A stretch of DNA of 64,000 nucleotides from Nepenthes gracilis (Eukaryota; Streptophyta; Magnoliopsida; Caryophyllales; Nepenthaceae). The notes beneath the pieces were generated by a model, which did not search any database, was not told the DNA's origin, and saw only the letters and a list, made by a program, of their open reading frames with translations. A program made the position numbers and the translations under genes. The stretch lies in contig BSYO01000033.1 of the NCBI GenBank assembly GCA_033239525.1, positions 10,097,501 through 10,161,500 of the forward strand, read 5' to 3'. Below, piece by piece: positions 35,400 to 48,260 of this stretch (positions within the stretch are counted from its first letter, which is position 1; every line of letters begins with the position of its first letter).

Positions 35400-36320
35400 T
35401 AATTATGAAAATAATGATAAAAATAGAATCTTATGAGGTTAATAATTTCCAAGAGAGAAGGGACTACCTTTATAAAGTCCTTGGATAAATTAGATTTGTA
35501 GAAGTTATAGAAGGATACTTTGGTAATTTATTTAACAGGCAGTAGAAATATTTTTAGTGGCTTATTTTATCTATAAGAATTCTTTTGGATGTTAGACTAG
35601 TATACATGTGTGACTAGAATTGAAAATTAAATTTATTAAGTCACTAAAATTAACAAAACTCCACCAAAAACCCTAATTTCACTAAAAACCCTAAGCTTCA
35701 TCCTCAAACCCTAATTTCATCCCATGGATGCGTGCCCCTCTCGCTCTTCTTCATGCAGCTGCCACATCCTCCTCCTTAATATCATTTAACCAAATAAAAG
35801 CTAAAAAGAAAATGAGCTGGCGCCCCACTTTTCCCCTTGACCCGTGGTCCTTCTCTTCCCTCTTGAAAGACTGGCTCCTTCAATTTTATTTTGAACCCTA
35901 GCCACTCCCCTTCCCCCTCTGCCTAAAATGACTCAGTAGCCTTAGGGAGAGAGAGAAAGAAGAGAGTGAGAGAGAGAGATCCTGGAGAAACCCTACCACA
36001 CTCCTAGCATCCTGATCCCCTTGGTAGTGGTTCTTCAAGAATCCATGCGTGAAGGTGTTGTTGGTGGCCACTCATGGTAAAGACTTGTAGCTTTTACACA
36101 TTTTGAGCAAAGTGGAAATACCACTTTCATTTGATACAATGTTTTCTTGCTAATATGAGTTTTGTTCTACCACTTCATTGTCAATTGGCTTTTGAGAGTT
36201 AAACTAATAATAAATAAAGTATAGAAATTATATGATGAATTTGAAGACCCGTGGCCTTCAAATTTGGTGGATTATTATGAGGTCTCTCATGTACCAATGA
36301 TTAAGAAATAAGTACGTGAT
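35400..36320 (+). repeat. LTR-leader-like repeat (relative of 13240-13690)
   Basis: This region shares order and short blocks with 13240-13690. It contains repeated AAACCCTAATTTC, a CT-rich stretch, then a GA-rich leader (35950-35990) and CATGGTAAAG near 36073, resembling the TATA-leader-donor order of the LTRs here. It ends where element D internal sequence begins. Likely a 5' LTR fragment; no coding. Confidence 0.4.
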
Positions 36321-37875
36321 CATAACGATCACAATCATCCAACTACAACATCCTAGGATAGTCATAAAACAATCCTAGGATAGTCATACCACCAAGATGA
36401 ATCTCACAATCATCCAACTATAACCACATTCAAAACTACAATTACAACGATCACCCAAAGATTTGACATAACTTTTGATCATCCTCCCCGTAACCTCAGA
36501 ATCCGATTACTAAGCAACCTCAAGATCCCGTTGGCATACCAATGAGCCAACTGATCCAATCCAAACATGTCTTCTATGATGATGATAGGCGGGTCGCTCT
36601 AATCGTTCTGAAACAAAACCATAAGGACTTCATATTTCATAAATTCATAACTCCAACGCATCGGATACAATTTTGTCTCCCAATTTAAGAATATGACATC
36701 CTATTACCCAAGTATTGGACCTACTCGTGATTTACCTTTCACGTCTCCTACGAGACTTCGAAGACATACTGAGTCTAAAGACTTGTAGTATCAATTGTCA
36801 GCATTGATGTCCGTTTTCCTTAAGAGGCATGGAGGTTCACCTTCCCAATTTTTAAATAGATAAATCCACATGAAATCTCATATGATCATCTTTCCCTTAG
36901 TGATATAACTATTCTGGCTCTTAAAATCTTAGCTAACAGCTATCTTTAAAGACAATACCTATAAGTTCTCAAAGCAGAGACTTCAATTGCTAATTCCAAC
37001 CTACACGTGGAGTAACTCTAATTATGAACTTCTTCCCCATTTAATCCGAGGATAGCCACCAATCATGATGCGAGAGTAATATAATCCTATCATTTTTTTA
37101 AAAGCATTACATTCTACGATAATTTACCAGACCCATCAGGGGTCAATCTAAATGACATGGATGTCAATTAACACTTTTCAATCCCAAAAAACTACCTTTT
37201 CATCTTTCATTCTAACAATTACAAATCTCTTCTAAGTCAAACATCTCACTGACACTGTAATCCTCGATGAATACTTGTCAGGTCACTTAATAACTTGGGT
37301 TAGACCGAAGATGACCATACGCTTTCACGGCACTAATCGGTCTTCCCAATTAGCCATCACTCAAAGTCTTATAGATTTCAAAATCATACTACCAAAGAAC
37401 CACATGCTTAATAAGGCATTTCCTCAAACTAAACTCACATTCCCTTCTCAATGGGGCATACGGATTAACAGCCGTTCACAATTTATGACACAATCCTCAA
37501 ACAAATTGCATACACCCTATGTCCTTTTGAATTTATCAATAATGTCACCTCAGCACGGGCCCGAATATAGCCGAAGGATCCATCCCATAAAATTTCATGA
37601 GACATTTGCGAACCTACAAAACCCAAACGGTGTTTCCGGACATCGTAGTAGCCATATCCTTATCTTGAATACCATCGGGTTTACAATCCCCACTAATCCG
37701 CAATAAACATGCTATGGACCAAACTCGATCTTAGCAATCATCAAGCCTTTATACAGCCCACACAAGTCACCTATCCATTTACAAGGTCCGCTTATCAAAT
37801 CATTAATCTCCTAAACAACCTCATTTTTTAAATTCATGAACAACCTTGTCAACTCATCTTATTTACCTCGAAGGT
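36321..37875 (-). pseudogene. Element D internal region, 3' part
   Basis: The sequence is collinear with parts of E1's internal region (for example 36965-37030 with 2820-2880). Stops occur in all minus frames. The plus-strand ORF at 37275-37706 shows no family features and is treated as chance. The right edge TCTAG (37876-37880) is the TSD made by solo LTR S. No left LTR of D is visible. Confidence 0.55.
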
Positions 37876-38162
37876 TCTAGTGTGACGACCCGAGTTCCTA
37901 AATATGATAATTGGGAGATAATTAAGTTAAAATATGTAAATTGTATTCAAAAGATGCGGGAGGAATGGATTGGAAAGCTCAAAGAACCGGAACTAGTAAA
38001 TCGGGAACCGAAATCGTAAGTGGTGAAATGTTGATTCGTTGACAAGATTCGGGTTTTAAATTGTGATAATCATGACTTATTGAGGTTATATAATCAAAAA
38101 TAAGGTCCAAGGATGTGAAAGATTGGGTTAGAATGGTCAAAACGGGTCCCGAATGGCGAAAA

Positions 38163-38358
38163 CGCAACATAGGCTTGCTGCAGGCTTGACGCAGGCCAGA
38201 CGAGCGCCCTCCGCGCGCTCGAGCCGTCCTATCGAGCACAAAAACCAGTAGCAAGCCCGCTCAATGCATGCTCGAGCCCCGCTCGAGCGGTGGGCTGTCG
38301 AAGCCTTGCCGCTTGCTGGCCGCTCGAGCCCCGCTCGAGCGGCTGCGCGATATATAAG
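38163..38358 (+). promoter_or_regulatory. U3 promoter of LTR S: CTCGAGC block and TATA
   Basis: 38163-38348 is strongly GC-rich and dense in GCTCGAGC(C/G) and AGGCTTG/GCTGGC motifs, in an otherwise AT-rich LTR. It runs directly into TATATAAG at 38351-38358, then a GA-rich leader. The position just upstream of TATA suggests a promoter element or methylation target (inference). Confidence 0.6.
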
Positions 38359-38744
38359 AACCCGCGCGGCTCTCTCTTTCTCATTTCCACGCGATTTTAG
38401 GGTTTGAGGAGAGAGAGAGGGCGCCGACTTAGAGAGAGAAGAAGGGAGAACGAGACCCGGGAGCCCGAATCCAACCTCGAGCCAGTTAAAAAGGTGAAAG
38501 CACGCGTCGAGGCAAGTGTTCTCATATCCACTTCTCGTTCTCTTTCGATGTTTTGTGTATTTTCGTTGGGTATTTTGTGTCGATACCCACGGGGAATGTT
38601 AGGATATTGAAAACCCATGCCTTGAGGTCCATGAAAATGTGGTTAGTTGTTCGATTCGTGTCCGATTCGCCCGGGTGGGTTTTACCGAAACCCTAACCTA
38701 CGGGATTTTGGGGGTTCCCCATTTTCCGGCCTCGTATCATGAAA

Positions 38745-39015
38745 TTGACCCCAAAATTGAAATCCCCACGTCCCAATGATGTATATATGTCGGCCATGGG
38801 TCCGATCTCTCACGTTTGGACGCGTTCGCGGCGTCCGAGCCCGTTAAAGGGGCGCTGTTACTGTTCACCCGAGACCGAAGGTGGATTTTGCGTGTTGTCA
38901 CCTTCGTGAAATGATGAAATGATCCTAGAATATGAATCCACATGTCCCAATTGTGTGTATATATCGACCGGATGCCGAATCTTGCAAGATTTGACCCGTT
39001 TGTGGCATCCGGGAG
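38745..39015. repeat. Two-copy tandem repeat in LTR S leader region
   Basis: Two diverged copies each contain AATC-CCAC(A)TGTCCCAAT-GTGTATATAT-CG, then a GATTTG/GTTTGGACGCG segment and GGC(A/G)TCCG. The same unit occurs three times in LTR G (62310-62760) and three times in D (44930-45370, reverse strand). Confidence 0.7.
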
Positions 39016-40137
39016 TCTTGAAATAATTTCGTAATTGTTTAAATGCCGATTAAATGATATGTGTTTGTAGAGAGAGGAAGTCGAGGTACAACAGCAAGCA
39101 CGACGAGAAAGAAAGGGGAGAGACCACAGTTGTGATTCGATTCGGGTAAAATAATGGTAGAACGAGCTCAGGCAAGTGTACTTCGGACGCTGTTTTTCAT
39201 TGTACTGATTTCTCATACTTTAAAACAATTGAAAATGCTCTGAATGTTGATGATGCATGTTTAAAGTACATGAAGCATGTTTCCTTCGATTACTCGGTTA
39301 GATTTGTGTTTATCCATGTTTATTGCAAGATTTGGCTTCGATTTCGTGAAGGAGCATGAAAATGGTGTTCAATTTCTCTTGAAAAGTATATGATGAAACC
39401 CTAGCTCGAAAATATTGTATAGTTTGAGTAAATTGCATGATTTAATGTATATGCATGGCATCTATGATATTAATTTCATGAAATATGTGCAAGTAAGAGA
39501 CCGATTTGAGTTCGAAGGTTTTGGCGAAGCACCATGTACGAAAATGAAGAGGTTTTGATGAGTTTTAACCGTAGCTTCTACTATATGAAAGTTAATTGAC
39601 ATCGAAATGAAGCTTCCCGTATAGTTTGTTTTCAAAATATGTATTTAACGTATACCGACAAAATTTCCATGTAAATTTAAAGAAGAGCTGAAATTGTGTT
39701 GTAAAGTTTGATTTCGAAAATGTGATTTTCGATAAAGAAATGATTTCCGTACAGTTATTTTGGGACCCGAGACTGACTACAGTCCAGGTAAGTTCTTGGG
39801 TGAGGCCTTAGAACTTACGATGGTAATCGAGGATAGCTCTGTCCATGAAGCGATTCATGCTCCGCCCTGTCCTCAAGGGCGTTAAGCCGGGAGGAACATA
39901 GGCCGACCTTCGGGTGGCACACAGTACAGATATCCCTCGAGATGGGATATATATGATATGATTGACATGATAGGCCTTGGATTGTGTGGACTGAACACAA
40001 TCTATCCTCGATCATTCGCCCCTTCCACTAGTAGGGTACACCGGTGTGGTCTCAAAGTGTTAAGATATGTCACGTAAAAGATGAAATGTATTGTATAAGT
40101 CTAATTGTGAAAAAGGGGTTTTTAATAAAAATATGAC

Positions 40138-40425
40138 GATAGCCGTCCTCGGGGCTTGGTACAAGGAGGTAACGATAGCCGTCCTCGGGGCTTGGTACAA
40201 GGAGGTAACGATAGCCGTCCTCGGGGCTTGGTACAAGGAGGGAACGATAGCCGTCCTCGGGGCTTGGTACAAGGAGGTAACGATAGCCGTCATCGGGGCT
40301 TGGTACAAGGAGGGAACGATAGCCGTCCTCGGGGCTTGGTACAAGGAGGGAACGATAGCCGTCCTCGGGGCTTGGTATAAGGAGGGAACGATGGCCGTCC
40401 TCAGGGCCTGGTACAAGGAGAAAAA
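40138..40425. repeat. 36-bp minisatellite in LTR S, eight units
   Basis: Eight near-identical units start at 40138, 40174, 40210, 40246, 40282, 40318, 40354 and 40390, each GATAGCCGTCCTCGGGGCTT plus a GGTACAAGGAGGTAAC-type end. There are no spacers, so it is not CRISPR. Long ORFs on both strands (40060-40416, 40091-40474) are by-products of the multiple-of-3 period. Confidence 0.97.
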
Positions 40426-41387
40426 TAATATGAAGTACCGACTAATGTTTTACCGTTATGCTATACTACAATAAAAAGATGACAGAGTATTATCGGATGA
40501 TAGGATGATAATGAAACGTATACAGTGAAAAGATGACAGTGAACAGTATAGAGTACCGTTTTCAGTTTTACCATGCATCAGTAAAGTTTATAGTTATAGT
40601 TTTACAGCCCATAGTGATATGATTTATGAAGTATGAGATTTAATATCGTTATAGCATATCTTTACAGTTTCTCTTTTCAGATGATGTTTGATTAAACATT
40701 ATGATTTTGCATGGTTATATGATCGTTTTGGCATAATCGTTCTACAGTTCATATGCATGTACCTTGCTGGGCCTCGGCTCACTGTTTTAGTGTTTTCCCC
40801 CCTCCAGATGAGACAGTAAAGCTTTTACCCGACGAAGAAGAGTAAGCAGAGAGAGAAGCTTCTTGAAGGCTTTTGAGGACCATAGCATAGTGGAGCTATT
40901 TTGGAGAGGCCTGTCGACGTAAAGGCCCAGTTGCACATGATTTTGTATACAGATCTTATGATTTTTGATGTCCTAGAACATGTTGATTTTCGTAAAGAAA
41001 GCATATGATGTGTATGATAGTAGAAGAGAATATGCTATGCTTCTGCAGGTTCTTAGTTCACTTCCGCTATATACTCTGGATTTATTGTGCAGGTCCTAGA
41101 TGGCATCTCGTTAATAAACTATTAGAGCAGTAAATGTTTTATGAAATTGTGCCATGAATGGCACATAGGATCCTGTGGATGATTGTTGTAGGAATTGTGA
41201 ATGATGGATAGATGTGTGCTTGTTATGGATGATTATTACAGGTTTGTATTTTTGGGATTTCATCCAGTTACAAAGGAGACTCTGCCGAAATTTCTGCAGA
41301 AGTCTTGCCTTAATTGGACCGTTAATTATGTTATCTGTTTGACGGAAGCTTTTGAGGAAAAAAAAAAATCCGTTCCGTCACATCTAG

Positions 41388-43411
41388 AGTATTCCACTAT
41401 GATGCAAAATCGATACCTCCTCGGCTTTACATGGAATCCACAACTATCGGCGTCGATTTTGACACAACTTTGGATTACCGACCAAAGATATATCAGCTTA
41501 TATTTCCTTCAGATAACATCCTCAAATATTCACATAACCAAAACCCCTCAATGATCACAAAATGACCTTTGGGTGTGGTCGCCTATACAAATTGGATTTA
41601 GCGTAAATCCTCATTAAATGATTTGTAGGAAAGACGACATTAATCTCCTAATACCTCGATCAGTTCAGACTTATGTTTCAAATCCTACAACCCTATTACA
41701 AGATGTTATCTCTTTACCAATCTAACCCAAGATAGCACAGTTGTTCGCCCACCAAACTACTACTAAGATCAGATTAAAACTTGATACCTTGGCTAGCTCA
41801 AGTTCATGCCCAGAATCACATAATTCAATTGCAAGACATAATATGCTTACCAATCCAATTCAGATCGACTCGATGACTTACTGACCAAATCATCCATAAT
41901 GTCACATCAAGATTGGCACCACAAAAGGGTTCAGATTAACCTAACCAATTGCATCTACGAACCTAAGAAAATGTCATAACTCTCGATACCACTTTTGTCA
42001 AGCTTGGATCCTTAAATAAACAAATAAACTTAGGAATCACAAAATTATATGTTTGGGATCCCAAATGATACAAGTCTTGTGGCATCAAAATTGAGAAATC
42101 TCGTCTTCCATCACGGCGATCAACACATTTTCCTTATGCGCCATCACCACCAAAACTCCGATCCAAGGCACTGGATTCCTTCACTGCCAGGCCAAAGGAT
42201 ACAAGCTATCCTGAATCTAGTGATCAAGCTATCTATGACTTAGATCATAGTCCCAAAATCTTTTCGGGAAGACATTTATTCAAGATTTATCCATGTACAT
42301 CCACCTTAATATATCTTCTATCCTCCCGAATACTGGGTAACTTTTGTCACTATTGCAATGCCTAGGTCTTCCAATTACACATAACTTGAAAACACAACGC
42401 AGCATGGGCTCGGAATCTCCAAAACGACACTAGGCTACAATATCAAACTCAAGAGCCTTACCTCTTATCACAACAGGTAACACTTAACACTCCGAGTTAA
42501 TACCTTAGAATCCTGATTTAGACACTGGACCTTTTCACCGTCCGTCTCAAGATAAAGACATTTCTCAATCTTGCGTTCAAATTAATTACAATTAGAATCA
42601 TACTTCTTAACTTATTGAGAAGAATACGTCATTGATTAAAGAACACCCATGCAGATATCTTACAATACTTCTAATCTTCCCGAGCATTTGGCTACCACAA
42701 ACACCATTTCAATACTCATGATCCATGTCTCAATTTCCACAAAGTCTGAGTCACTTAGAATTCAAATACTTAACCGTTATTCATTCCGCTTGCTAGGTTG
42801 ATCAGGCAACCCTTCTTAGCATATTACTAGCCTCAGGACCTCAATCCAGAGCTAGCCAAACTTGAACCTTAATCAAACACCAATTAACGCAGGCCTCGAA
42901 TCCTCACTGATCAATTTAAATACTAAGTTGTCACTAATGAAATTAAAACCTCAAGGTGCCTCCTTACAGTTCCTACCGACATCATGGTTGACCACTACCC
43001 TGGGCATTCCCTTAACTAAAAACCATGTTACTTCCTATGATCACAAACATCACAATATTATGAATCCTCCAATAATCAAATTAGAGGGAGGGGCTAAGAT
43101 TGATGCATTTCAAAATTAACCCTTTAAGCCCAAGACTTAAGCATTTTCTCTAATCCGAACTACTTAATCTCGCCTCAACATAGAACAGATTAACCTGAAT
43201 CCTCAAACTTTAGTTGATCAGCCTAGGCTTACGTTCAGTTTCAACTAGTTTAAACGCTAAATTCCAACTAAAGTCTAGTCTAGTTTAGGCAAACTAAGAT
43301 ACCTCAAACTATTCCAACTTAATCATCCCATACCTTAATCTACCTATTTGGCCAAATCTTAACTGGTCGTAAACTTTTGCATACGATTCAGATCAAACCT
43401 AAGGCATCTCT
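41388..43411 (-). pseudogene. Element D internal region, 5' part: gag and protease remnants
   Basis: This continues D after the S insertion. On the minus strand, 42780-42640 reads FVEIETWIMSIEMVFVVAKC, the capsid-domain block seen in E1. 42240-42150 is the decayed zinc-knuckle region. 41918-41850 keeps a protease tail (LDVT.WMIWSVSHRVDLN). 41440-42060 is collinear with E1 3470-4030. Heavily mutated; no open frame. Confidence 0.65.
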
Positions 43412-43427
43412 TTTTCTCTGATACCAA
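43412..43427 (-). other. Primer-binding site of element D (initiator Met tRNA)
   Basis: The minus strand after the LTR end reads GTTGGTATCAGAGA. It matches the standard TGGTATCAGAG site complementary to initiator methionine tRNA and confirms the minus orientation of D. Confidence 0.88.
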
Positions 43428-43428
43428 C

Positions 43429-46060
43429 TGTGACGGACCGAGTTATTCTCCTCAAATAGCCTCCATCAGTGGTAACATAAACTTATGCCCATAATTTATA
43501 CTTATGGATTCTGCAGAAATTTCGGCTGAGTTTTCTCTGTAACTGGATGAAAAATAAAAAATACAACATGTTTAAAATAACCTGTACAAGTATACAACTA
43601 TTGGATTATGATATTTTGGCCTACAACATAATACACAGGACCACATCGCCATATCATCCATGGCTCCAACACAGTATTATTAACTACCGTATTGGATCTG
43701 AAGAGATACCATCTAGGACTAAATAAAATCCAAAGCATCAATATAAATGCGGAAGCATAGCTAAATCCAGAAACCTACGGAAGCATAACAATAACCATAA
43801 AATAATAACAAATCACATTAATCTAACTAGACTGTTTACATTCTATTATAACAATATATCCAAAACTTCAAGCCTTCGATATCCAGCTAATCTTCTCAAG
43901 CAAATCTCTTACCTTGCTCTAACTAATCAGGCGCCAGTTTAAAGTTCTCATCTGGAAGGAGAAATAACAAGAATGAGCATACAACTCGGTAAATACAATC
44001 ATACATTACTAACTATAGTAAATAACAGGAAAAACAGTACTGCGTAGGGGAAACATATCACTTGAATAAAAGGAAGCATGTGCGGAGAGGGGACATCTAG
44101 GATCATCTGGTTTTCATATTTGTCCTGGTTATATTTATTTATTTTTATTACTCTCATTAATCTTTGTGGACCCGGGCTAATAGGTCGTACTAACCAATAA
44201 TGTGAGAGAACGAGGAAAGGAATGTATCTGCCACACATTCTAAAGCCGGCTACATTTTAGGTCTGCAGCACTCGACCATCGGCTACATTTTAAGTCTACA
44301 GTACTCTACCATTGGCTATATTTTAGGCATGCAATACTAAGCCATCTCAACTCGCCCCATATCCCCTGGGGACCATGGCAATCCTCGTTCTTCCACAGTA
44401 GTATCTTAGAGTGTACCACGAACATCACTTGCTTCCACGAGCGGCCAGAATACGTGGCCAAGTATTTCTTGGGTTCACACTGTGATGGATATGGCAAACC
44501 AGATAATACTACCCCTATGAACCATGGCTGTAGTTTCAGGATTAATCCTTTCTTGAGAGAAGATTCACTACAAGCACATCACATTTTTCAATCGGAAAAT
44601 CACATTCCCATCCTTATCTCCATCTGGGAGATCAAATCCACCACATATCGTACTTTGGTGGATTCCCCTTCATTTACTTGCTCGGTTTTCATCTTTTTGT
44701 GAAACTTAATCCCTTTTAGCAATTCAATCCAAGTTCACATGAGAGTTGAAAATTTCTTACATCTGATTGTCAAATATCATCTAAAAGCTTCCAGGACGCA
44801 TTTCCTTACTTTCGGTGTACAAATATATATTTTTAGGGCTTATAATTTAACATGAACATTTAATCATACGTTTCATCACAATTAAATAGAGGTAGAGCAT
44901 GCAAATTTACACTTTATTTTCGGATGAATAGTGTCCGGCCACTTTAAGAGGGCTCGGATGCTGCGAACGGGTCGAATCTTGCGAGATCGATCGTCTGATC
45001 GATACATATACACATTTGGGACGTGATGATTCACATTTTTGGGTCAATTCAACATAATACGAAGGTGGAAGCAAGTAAATTCCCCATTTAATTTCGGATG
45101 AACAGTAACAGTGCATATTTAGAGGGTTCGGACGCCGCGAACGGGTTGAAACGTACAAAATTGATCGTATGGCCGGTGTATATACATAATTTGGACGTGG
45201 TGATTCATATTTGGAGGTTGATTCAACATAATACGAAGGTGGAAGCATGTAATTTTCCTATTTCATCTTGAATGAACAGTAATAGTGGCATTTTAGAGGG
45301 CCCTAACGCCACAAACGGGTCGAAATGTGCAAAATTGATCACGTAGCTGACATATATATACATTTGGGTGGGTATCGAGATGAAAATAGCAGATGACAAT
45401 CGAAAACATTGATAGAGGAAAGTTAGTGAGTATGAGAACACTTGCCTCAGTGCGTACTACCACTTTTATAACTAACTTTCATATGGATTCGGACTCCACA
45501 GGCTCGATCTCCTCCTTCCTCTCTCTAGAATCAGCGTCCTCTCTCTCTAGAAAGTTTTGGAACGTGGAAAAATAAAAATCACAAAGTAGCACGCGGCTTT
45601 AAAACAAGCTGGCGCTCGAGCTCGCAGTGAGTGCCCGGCGAGTGCAACCTTACTGCCCAAGCTAGCTTGAGTGCACGGTGAGCACAGAAAAATCTGGATT
45701 CTGTGCTCTTTGTGGGCTTATGCCCATGGAGGGCGCGGGTCATGCCCGCAGCAGGCTTGCAGCAAGCCCACTTCGTGTTTTTACCGTTTGGGACCCGTCT
45801 TGACCATTGTAACCAAATCTGTCACATCCTTGGACCTTACTTTTGATTATATAACCTTAAGAAGTCATGATTATCGTAATTTAAAACCTAAAATCTTATT
45901 TACGAATTAATATTTCACGGCTTATAATTTTCGTTCCTGATTTACCAATTTCGGGTATTTGAGCTTTTCAATCCAATTCCTCCTGTACCTTTTGACCACA
46001 ATTTACCTATGTTAACCTAATTGCCTTCTAATTATTGTGTTCTTAACCCGGAATCTCACA
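43429..46060 (-). mobile_element. 5' LTR of element D, 2632 bp
   Basis: Plus coordinates run TGTGACGGACCGAG...CCGGAATCTCACA. The element-sense first ~300 bp aligns with the first ~300 bp of LTR S (same GGTTATATAATCAAAA and AAGGTCCAAGGATGTGA blocks), so S and D are one family. It holds the CTCGAG-type block at 45605-45770, a weak TTTAAA box near 45598, a GAGGCAAGTGTTCTC donor-like site (45434-45447, minus), three leader repeats (44930-45370) and a small array at 44246-44346. Confidence 0.85.
44246..44346. repeat. 33-34 bp tandem array in LTR D, three units
   Basis: Three units of CGGCTACATTTTAGGTCTGC-type sequence ending in a CTCGACCAT-like segment. It sits at the LTR position where S and C carry the 36-bp array, but the unit is different. 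Confidence 0.8.
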
Positions 46061-46547
46061 TGTAATGTAATATAATGTAATTAAAAAAAAGAGAAATAAT
46101 TTTTTATGGAAAATTTAGTGGGACACTTGGTGCTCTAGGAGGCTTAACATGTATCCAAAAAATCACCAATAGAGTCCCAACAAGTGGCTTACGGGGGATC
46201 CAACAACTCACCCCATACAAATGGTGAGTCATCCTTGGATAGCTAGAAAATTGCCACCTTATGGGGCATGTTGCAACACATAAAAAATTAACCAATTACT
46301 AATCATTTTAGGGATTAATAAAATAAGAAATCCACAAAAGGAATTGAAAAAAAAAATTGTGAGAGAGAATGGAGAAGAGATAAGCCAAAATTGGGAGGAA
46401 AACAGAGCTAAAAAGCTGCTTGACAATTTTGAGAAGAAGCTTCAACAATTTGGGCAAGAACTCCTATCCCGCTTTGATTTTTTGTTGAATTATTGATCTT
46501 AGTTTGAAGTATTGTAGGTCCAATACTTAAAAATCCTATTGAAAATC

Positions 46548-47100
46548 ATGCTAGAATGAGCAAAGTTCAGCAACATGTCAAAATGGGACTCTATTGCTGA
46601 ACTTTGCTGTACCTTACTGATATCCAAATTTTTTCATGTCTCATTTGATCGATTCATGTCATGAAAGTTTTATGGAAAATACTTTAAGATGTTAGCTAAA
46701 TTATAATTTTTTTGTTCTGGAATAAGTCTTACCGTTATCATGCTAGAATGTGTAAAATTCAGCAACATCTCAAAATGGGACACTATTTCTAAACTCTGCT
46801 GTACCTTACTAATAATCGAATATTTTCATGCCTCATTTGATTGATTCATGCTAGGAAAGTTTTACTATATATCCTTTAAGATGTTAGCTAAATCATCATA
46901 TTTTTATTCTAAAATAATTCTTACCGTTACTATACTAGAATATCCAAAATTTGAAAACATACATCATGAAGTTGGTTCCACAACCTGCTATTATGTTTAT
47001 TGATATGCTAAGTTTTACATATTGTTAATGGCCAATTTATCCCATAAAAAATTTTAGTGAAGAAACTTTAATATGTTGGCTAAATCACCATATTTTTAGT
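46548..47100. repeat. About 190-bp tandem repeats, three diverged units, in M
   Basis: Units share CATGCTAGAATG, CAGCAACAT-TCAAAATGGGAC, GCTGTACCTTACT, CATTTGATTGATTCATG and AAGATGTTAGCTAAAT. Units 1 and 2 are close; unit 3 keeps only the ends. They occupy the same slot as the leader repeats of S, D and G. Confidence 0.75.
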
Positions 47101-47108
47101 TTGAAAAA

Positions 47109-47432
47109 ATGCTTCACAAAACCGACTATTTCAATGGAAAAAAAGTAGATTGGCAGATTGAACTTAATGAAAACAGAGAAGCTACTGATGCTGATTTTGG
47201 CTACTATTTTTACCAGGTTTTAAACCAATTTAAGCTCCAAAAAAATTATATAAGATACTTCAATGAACCAACACTTTTTCATAAAATTAGCGTAATTTTA
47301 TCAACTCAAAATTTGATCGATCCAGTCCAAAGAAAAGAAAACGTCACTGAACTGGCCAGAAGCCGAGTTGTGCATGATAGTTCAGTGCATAACTTTGAAT
47401 CCAGTAAGAATAAAAAAAGAAAATTTATATGA
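47109..47432 (+). other. Open frame of 107 residues in M, no family recognised
   Basis: The frame begins at the end of the third 190-bp repeat. It encodes a hydrophilic sequence with a basic tail (SSKNKKRKFI). No domain, signal peptide or membrane segment is evident, and base composition matches the AT-rich surroundings. It is followed by 700 bp rich in AACCGG motifs. Probably chance. Confidence 0.15.
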
Positions 47433-47539
47433 GCGGGTTCAAAATGTTGTGCTGATTTTAAAAATGTATGGAAAGTAATTGTTCATGGTGATTTAATCAT
47501 TGAACTGGACCCAAAATAATAGCTGGACCAATCCCTGTA

Positions 47540-48260
47540 TACTGATACTGAAATTGACAGTTTGGACAAATCAGGCCGAACCGGCTTCCATCCGACTACC
47601 AAACTAGCTCAAAATTGGTCACCAATTTGGTAAGACACTTACTAAGATTGTGTAAAATCAGCTCATGAAAACGAATTGAATGGACCATTGAATCGGATTT
47701 CTAAATGAGCAGCAAAACCCTTCATCTATGTGGATGCTGAATCTTGCAATCCATTTCAAGGACTGAACCGGCCATGAAGCAGTTGAACCAATAGCCAACC
47801 CGGTCATATTATTTAGTACTAGGGTTGATCTATCACTATGTAAAATGGTTTCTAAAAATACCTTGATTTGTTCACTGAACTAGCCCCAGAACGAAAATTG
47901 TCACTTAACCGGCCGATTTGCACTTAATTTCCTATTTTGCTAAATTAGTGTGAACTGGTTAGGAAATAATCAATAAACCGGCCATACAAGGTATGTTAAA
48001 TTAGTAATCAAGTAACAGATCTTATAAATCAGTTGGCCATTATAAGAATCGGATGTTAAAGATATTTAATGAATTGGTTTCTAATGAACCGGCTAAATTG
48101 TGAGTGAACCGGTTTTTATATATATCCCTTTAAATGATGAATCGACTATTTATTATATCGATAATGGTGAACCGACTCACATGATATAACTGGAAGAGTA
48201 TTATGAAAAGTTAAACCGATCCATAAATTGGATTTGTAATCAAACTGATTAAAGAGATAA
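47540..48260. repeat. AACCGG-rich stretch in M
   Basis: GAACCGGC / AACCGGCC / ACCGAC-type motifs recur every 30-80 bp without a strict period. The position corresponds to the minisatellite slot of other LTRs, so it may be a very degraded array. No coding potential. Confidence 0.4.

Larger units (their letters stand above)
37881..41382 (+). mobile_element. Solo LTR S, 3502 bp, perfect TSD TCTAG
   Basis: Termini are TGTGACGACCCGAG and CCGTTCCGTCACA, sharing the 7-bp inverted TGTGACG/CGTCACA. TCTAG occurs at 37876-37880 and again at 41383-41387. The flanks are the two halves of element D's internal region, so the insertion is younger than D. The LTR has a GC-rich block, a TATA box, a GA-rich leader, two AG|GCAAGTG sites (38511/38512 and 39171/39172) bracketing a tandem repeat, and a 36-bp minisatellite. 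No internal region remains: it arose by LTR-LTR recombination. Confidence 0.95.

Noticed and set aside
37275..37706. 143-residue plus-strand ORF
   Set aside because: It lies opposite to element D's decayed internal region and shows no family motif; probably chance.
38737..39216. 159-residue minus-strand ORF in LTR S
   Set aside because: It is opposite to the LTR leader and spans its tandem repeat; no protein features.
40060..40474. Overlapping ORFs of 118 and 127 residues on both strands, and similar ones at 24356-24769
   Set aside because: They are produced by a stop-free repeat unit of 36 bp; periodic peptides on both strands are not evidence of a gene.
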